From: Gammaproteobacteria bacterium
Lineage (GTDB): Bacteria; Pseudomonadota; Gammaproteobacteria; Steroidobacterales; Steroidobacteraceae
Reading direction: 5' to 3'
Assembly (NCBI GenBank): GCA_005877965.1
Contig: VBNP01000045.1
Coordinates: 1-9,794, forward strand
DNA: 9,794 nucleotides
The notes beneath the pieces were generated by a model. It saw only the letters and a program-made list of their open reading frames with translations, searched no databases and was not told the origin of the DNA. The position numbers and the translations under genes are program-made. Below, one piece after another: positions 6,553 through 9,794 of the stretch; within the stretch, counting starts at the first letter, position 1; the number at the start of each line of letters is the position of its first letter.

Positions 6553-7572
6553 TTACGGCAGCACCGCCAGGGTGCTGGTGCCGTCGTCGCTCTCGGCGAC
6601 GCTGGTCGCGGCACGCAGCAAGCGGTCGCGGATCGCCTCCCAGCGCTCCCCGTCCGGTACCGCCTGCACGAGAATGCGCTGGCAACCGGCTTTGTCCAGG
6701 GTACGCAGATTCGCGTAGAGATCGCGGCCGTAGCTCTCGGGCCTGCGTCCGGCATTGATCCAGGTGACGTACTTGTGGGCGCGCAGCGGCAGGCGCTGCG
6801 CCAGGACCGCCACGCGGCGGGCGCCGGCGGAGGCTGCATCCGCCTGCGCGTCGATCTCCCCGGCCGGCACGATGGTCATGGGAGTGGTGGGGGCGTAGTG
6901 CGTCGGCGCGCCGCCGGGCACCCGCGGGGACCGGCTGTCGGCGCCGCTCACCAGCTCGCCCACAACCTCGCGCAGCTGCGCCGCGGTCACACTGCCCGGC
7001 CGCAGCAGCCGCACACCCCCGCCCTCAAACGACACGATGGTCGACTCCAGTCCGATCTGGCATTCCCCGCCATCGAGGATTACGCGCGCGGCCTCGCCCA
7101 GCTCCTCGCGCACGTGCTCGGCACGGGTCGGGGACAGGCGTCCGTAGCGGTTGGCGGAGGGTGCCGCGATGCCGCCGCCGAAGGCGGTGAGCAACTGCTG
7201 CGCCATCGGATGGGCTGGCACACGGATCGCGATCGTGTCCTGGCCGCCGGTGATGACGTCATGCACGCTGGCGGCCCGCGGCATCACCATGGTCAGCGGT
7301 CCCGGCCAGAAGCTCTCGGCGAGACGCGTGGCGGCCTCGGGAACCTCACGCACCCAGCGGTGCAGGTAGCGCGGGCTGTCGAGGTGAACGATCACCGGAT
7401 GGTTCGGCGGACGTCCCTTGGCCTCGAAGATGCGCACCACCGCGGCCGGGTTCTGGGCGTTCGCGCCGAGGCCATAGACGGTCTCGGTCGGAAATGCCAC
7501 GAGCTCGCCGTCGCGCAACGCCTGCACGGCGCTCTCGATCTCGACCTGGGTAGCCCTGACGACACGAACCAT
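6553..7572 (-). CDS. sua5: L-threonylcarbamoyladenylate synthase, Sua5 type (t6A37 tRNA modification)
   Basis: Cytoplasmic enzyme that makes threonylcarbamoyl-AMP from threonine, bicarbonate and ATP for t6A at position 37 of ANN-decoding tRNAs. At 339 residues it is the long Sua5 form, with a YrdC/TsaC domain plus a C-terminal Sua5 domain; short TsaC is about 190. Seen: PTETVYGLG at 28-36, KGRPPNHPVIVHL at 52-64 (nucleotide and carbamoyl site), IRVPAHP at about 116-122, SANRYGRLSPT at 139-149, ESTIV at 176-180, LRPG at 190-193. The linker PGGAPTHYAP at 219-228 corresponds to the Sua5 loop that closes over the active site. The C-terminal domain (about 235-339) is less conserved. The ATG at 7572 is preferred over a TTG at 7593 because the family start fits and a strong extended -10 box overlaps the upstream option. 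First gene of a probable operon with the decarboxylase and the HAD hydrolase. Confidence 0.93.
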   Translation of the reverse strand: MVRVVRATQVEIESAVQALRDGELVAFPTETVYGLGANAQNPAAVVRIFEAKGRPPNHPVIVHLDSPRYLHRWVREVPEAATRLAESFWPGPLTMVMPRAASVHDVITGGQDTIAIRVPAHPMAQQLLTAFGGGIAAPSANRYGRLSPTRAEHVREELGEAARVILDGGECQIGLESTIVSFEGGGVRLLRPGSVTAAQLREVVGELVSGADSRSPRVPGGAPTHYAPTTPMTIVPAGEIDAQADAASAGARRVAVLAQRLPLRAHKYVTWINAGRRPESYGRDLYANLRTLDKAGCQRILVQAVPDGERWEAIRDRLLRAATSVAESDDGTSTLAVLP

Positions 7573-7583
7573 AGATGAGAGGA

Positions 7584-7592
7584 ATTCTAGCA
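7584..7592 (-). promoter_or_regulatory. Extended -10 promoter element upstream of sua5, possible leaderless mRNA
   Basis: The minus strand reads TGCTAGAAT, a TGn extended -10 followed by TAGAAT (5 of 6 to consensus). Transcription would start about 6-8 nt further on, near 7576-7578, leaving only about 4-6 nt before the ATG at 7572. No purine-rich Shine-Dalgarno is present (the sequence is CCTCTCATCT), which agrees with a leaderless transcript. A -35 match at 17 nt is poor. Confidence 0.45.
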
Positions 7593-7659
7593 AGCCGCGG
7601 GCGCCGCAACCGCGTGTTGTGGGAAAGCATCACGTGCGTCACGACATCCGGTGAAGCCG

Positions 7660-7733
7660 AAAAAAAACTGTCAAATAGGCACCAGGCGGCTGTCGCGCCG
7701 CACCGACGGCGCGAACCCACGGGGGCGGCCTGG
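7660..7733 (-). terminator. Nested inverted repeats and T-run after the Nma111-like gene
   Basis: Just downstream of the stop at 7735 the minus strand can pair CCAGGC (7733-7728) with GCCTGG (7687-7682), and inside that TCGCGCCG (7714-7707) with CGGCGCGA (7700-7693), an 8-bp stem with a 6-nt loop. An 8-T run follows (7667-7660), but 14 nt after the outer stem, so it is not a textbook intrinsic terminator. The hexamer TTGACA (7674-7669) lies between; a -35 reading lacks a good -10 at 17 nt. Confidence 0.45.
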
Positions 7734-7734
7734 A

Positions 7735-9794
7735 TTACTCGAGTGCCCGGCGCACCCAGCCACCTTCCATCGTGTGCGTGAGTTCGTACGCCGGCCAGTA
7801 GTGCTTGTCGAGCTTGAGCGTGATCACTTCGGGAGCGTTGTTCCAGGTGATGGTCTTCAGGCGCACCGAGGAGCGATCCGGCCGCCCGGTGACGGTCTTG
7901 AGAAACGTGTCCAGATCCGGCGTGGCCACTCCGTCCACTTCCACGATCCGCCGGCCCGGATACAGTCCGTAACGCGTCGCCGGCGAGCCATACGAAAAGT
8001 ACCCGACATACACACCCACGGGGGCAATCCCCCGCTGCACACTCATGGCGCGGTGCGGGGCCTGCAGCGTCGCGCCCGCCCACTCCACCAGGCGATCGAC
8101 GTCCGCTCCGGGAAGCTCCGCGGTGGCGACCTCGAGCGTCAGCTCGCTCTGGCCGCGCCACACGGTGACCTGCACGTGCTCCTTGTCGGCCGCGGCTTTC
8201 TCCACCTCGCGAAAGCGCGTCACTACGCTGCCGTCGATCGCGAGCAGCAGATCCCCCTGCTGCAGGCGCTGCGCCGCCGCGGAGCCGCCCACCAGGCGCA
8301 CCACGGTCAGCGCCTGGCGCCGCGTGGGCGCGTGCTGCGCGAGTCGCTGCGCCCAGCGCTGCGGAAGACCGATCTCGCGCGCGGTCGCCAGGGACAGCAC
8401 CCCGAGCTCGGCCTCGAGCGAGTGCAGCGGGCGCTCATTGCGCACGCGCTCGAGCATGTCGGCCACCAGGTCGATCGGCACGCCGCGTGTGTCCTGCGAC
8501 AGTTCGCGGCCGCTCTCGTAAGCGAAGCTCGACCAGGTGCCCAGAACGTTGCCGGCCTTGTCGGCCAGCACGCCGTCGAATTCCAGCGGCGGGTTGACGA
8601 GCTGTGCGGTCTCGACGTTGCTGTCGCGGAAGCGCATGGTGCGCGACAGCGGCAACTCCAGCGGATCGATGCTCGCGATCTCGGTCCTGCGGGCGTGCAT
8701 CTGGCTGTCGCCGCCCAGTCCCACCACCCACAGCGGTTCGCCGGCGAACAATTCCCGCGGCGTCAGCCTGGCGGATTTGACCGGCGTAGTGCCGATCAGC
8801 GCCGGATCGTAGGCGACGACTGCGAAGTTGTGCTGCGGATGGATGTACAGCACGCGCCCCGGAACCTGCACGGTGCCGGCGAAGGTCACCGTCACATCGC
8901 CGACCGCGACCGGCACGGTGTTTCGATCCACCACCACCAGGCCCCGTTGCGCATCCACGATCAGGCCGGTGCCGTGGTAGTTGCGCTCGGTGATCCCCGA
9001 AACCGAGTACGGCATGTCGAACGTCACCATGGCGATCGAGGGCGCGAGCGCGTTCAGCAGCGGCTCCTTGAAGTGCGGAAATGCAGTGGAACTCACGGGC
9101 ACGGGCTTGGGTTGCGCACCGGCGGCGAGGTGCTTGCAATCCCACAGGCCGGAGGCGTCGTCGCGATCGCAATGGCGCGCGGGGAACCACAGGCGATCCA
9201 TGCGGACGGCGCGCAGCTCGCTGTTGTTGGGATCATCGATGGTGATGTAACGCACCGGGGCGCGCTCGCCGTCGGCGAGCAGCGCGATCCCGGTCTCGAA
9301 GTCCTGCAGGGTATCGGTCCTGCTGCCGTTGATTGTCATGATCACCGCGCCGCGGGGGATGCCCGCCGCGCCGAACACGTAGCCGGGGTTGGCGACGTAC
9401 ACGCCGCGGGTGGGCACGTTGAAGTGCCGCGCCTGCTGATAGGACATGGCATTCACGACCGCATCGCCAAACTCCGCATACGCGCTGGGCGTGATGGCGT
9501 GCAGGTCGCCCACCGGAAGCTTGGCGGACACGGCCTTGCCACCGCGCTCGAGCTCCACCTCCACCTGTTTGCCGACCGACCCGTCCAGCACGTCCTCGAG
9601 TGGTTCGAACTGCGTGACGTAGCGCCCGTTCAAGCGCACCAGGATGTCCCCGGGTTGCAGCACGCTCTCGCTGGTCGAACCGGGCAGCACTTCGGTGACC
9701 ACCAGCATGCCGGTGTTGCGCGGAAAACTCTTGCGGACCGCAGCCTCGGTAGCGGCATCCAGGCCCAGGCGCTCGAGCTCGTCGTAGGGCATGT
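7735..9794 (-). CDS. Nma111/DEG7-like tandem HtrA protein, C-terminal part (partial, N-terminus off window)
   Basis: The 685 visible residues (counted from the Met at 9792, which is internal, not a start) cover the part that follows the first protease domain in this family. Order: PDZ-like 28-90 (TGMLVVTEVLPGS, then LQPGDILVRLNG); the block VGDLHAITPS at 94-103; a second PDZ-like region 110-205; a protease-like domain at about 245-425; PDZ-like 460-556 (VVRLVGGSAAAQRLQQGDLL); a last PDZ-like 565-665 (GSPATRYGLYPGRRIVEVDG). The closing blocks, such as WNNAPEVITLKLDKHYWPAYE at about 650-670 read in part, match what I recall of fungal Nma111. The middle domain lacks the triad: VVVDRNT where His is expected, HPQHNFAVV with Asn for Asp, and PPLEFDGVL where GNSGGP is expected. 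The only two cysteines, 208 and 219, are 11 apart and could form a disulfide in an exported protein. A role in protein quality control is inferred. Confidence 0.88.
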   Translation of the reverse strand, partial: MPYDELERLGLDAATEAAVRKSFPRNTGMLVVTEVLPGSTSESVLQPGDILVRLNGRYVTQFEPLEDVLDGSVGKQVEVELERGGKAVSAKLPVGDLHAITPSAYAEFGDAVVNAMSYQQARHFNVPTRGVYVANPGYVFGAAGIPRGAVIMTINGSRTDTLQDFETGIALLADGERAPVRYITIDDPNNSELRAVRMDRLWFPARHCDRDDASGLWDCKHLAAGAQPKPVPVSSTAFPHFKEPLLNALAPSIAMVTFDMPYSVSGITERNYHGTGLIVDAQRGLVVVDRNTVPVAVGDVTVTFAGTVQVPGRVLYIHPQHNFAVVAYDPALIGTTPVKSARLTPRELFAGEPLWVVGLGGDSQMHARRTEIASIDPLELPLSRTMRFRDSNVETAQLVNPPLEFDGVLADKAGNVLGTWSSFAYESGRELSQDTRGVPIDLVADMLERVRNERPLHSLEAELGVLSLATAREIGLPQRWAQRLAQHAPTRRQALTVVRLVGGSAAAQRLQQGDLLLAIDGSVVTRFREVEKAAADKEHVQVTVWRGQSELTLEVATAELPGADVDRLVEWAGATLQAPHRAMSVQRGIAPVGVYVGYFSYGSPATRYGLYPGRRIVEVDGVATPDLDTFLKTVTGRPDRSSVRLKTITWNNAPEVITLKLDKHYWPAYELTHTMEGGWVRRALE

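Noticed and set aside
6543..6839. N-terminal extension of the decarboxylase frame to 6839
   Set aside because: The extension overlaps the 3' end of sua5 and is Arg/Pro/Ser-rich without family similarity; the decarboxylase family length fits the GTG at 6542.
5631..7578. Plus-strand open frames opposite the decarboxylase and sua5
   Set aside because: No motifs, composition of shadows, and the minus-strand genes are certain.
7646..7674. TTGACA at 7674-7669 as the -35 of a sua5 promoter
   Set aside because: The hexamer at 17 nt (CCGGAT) is a poor -10 box; the extended -10 at 7584-7592 is a better candidate.
8435..9190. Second minus-strand frame within the Nma111-like gene
   Set aside because: Arg-rich shadow of a gene with well-supported PDZ and protease-like blocks.
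1..9794. CRISPR array, tRNA, rRNA, insertion sequence or phage gene
   Set aside because: I looked for direct repeats with spacers, cloverleaf-like segments, transposase motifs and flanking inverted repeats and saw none.

Overview
The window is GC-rich chromosomal DNA of housekeeping character. The gene content suggests a high-GC proteobacterium, most likely a gammaproteobacterium: a LolD/YbbA-type ATPase with a large FtsX-family permease, a periplasmic Mip/FkpA-like FKBP, a Sua5-type t6A enzyme and a bacterial-type ornithine decarboxylase of the alanine-racemase fold. The taxonomic call is inference from family content and base composition only. I see no tRNA, rRNA, CRISPR array, transposase, integrase or phage gene. 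Coding density is high and most genes start without a strong Shine-Dalgarno sequence.

Left part (1-2801, minus strand): an ABC transporter pair. The ATPase ends in an ATGA overlap with the start of a very long FtsX/MacB-type permease. The permease frame stays open for 713 codons and leaves the window at base 1. The architecture resembles the YbbA-YbbP type more than the shorter LolC/E type.

Middle left (2874-4122, plus strand): a small DUF2007-like protein and a secreted FKBP-type peptidyl-prolyl isomerase. The 130 bases between them contain five perfect palindromes of 10-12 bp, the last one covering the FKBP ribosome binding site. This is the most unusual non-coding signal here.

Middle right (4153-7572, minus strand): a co-directional run of Sua5-type threonylcarbamoyl-AMP synthase, PLP ornithine/lysine decarboxylase, HAD phosphatase-like hydrolase and HIT-family protein. 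The first three are tightly spaced (10 and 21 nt) and look like one transcription unit. The HIT gene follows after 86 nt and may have its own promoter. The Sua5 gene has an extended -10 box so close to its ATG that the mRNA may be leaderless.

Right part (7735-9794, minus strand): the C-terminal 685 residues of a very large HtrA-like protein whose layout and conserved blocks match the fungal Nma111 / plant DEG7 family: two PDZ-like regions, a protease-like domain with all three triad positions lost, then two more PDZ-like domains. The presumably active N-terminal protease lies beyond the right edge. A bacterial version with a pseudoprotease at its centre and one probable disulfide is the most interesting protein in the window. 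I found no clearly new multi-gene system.
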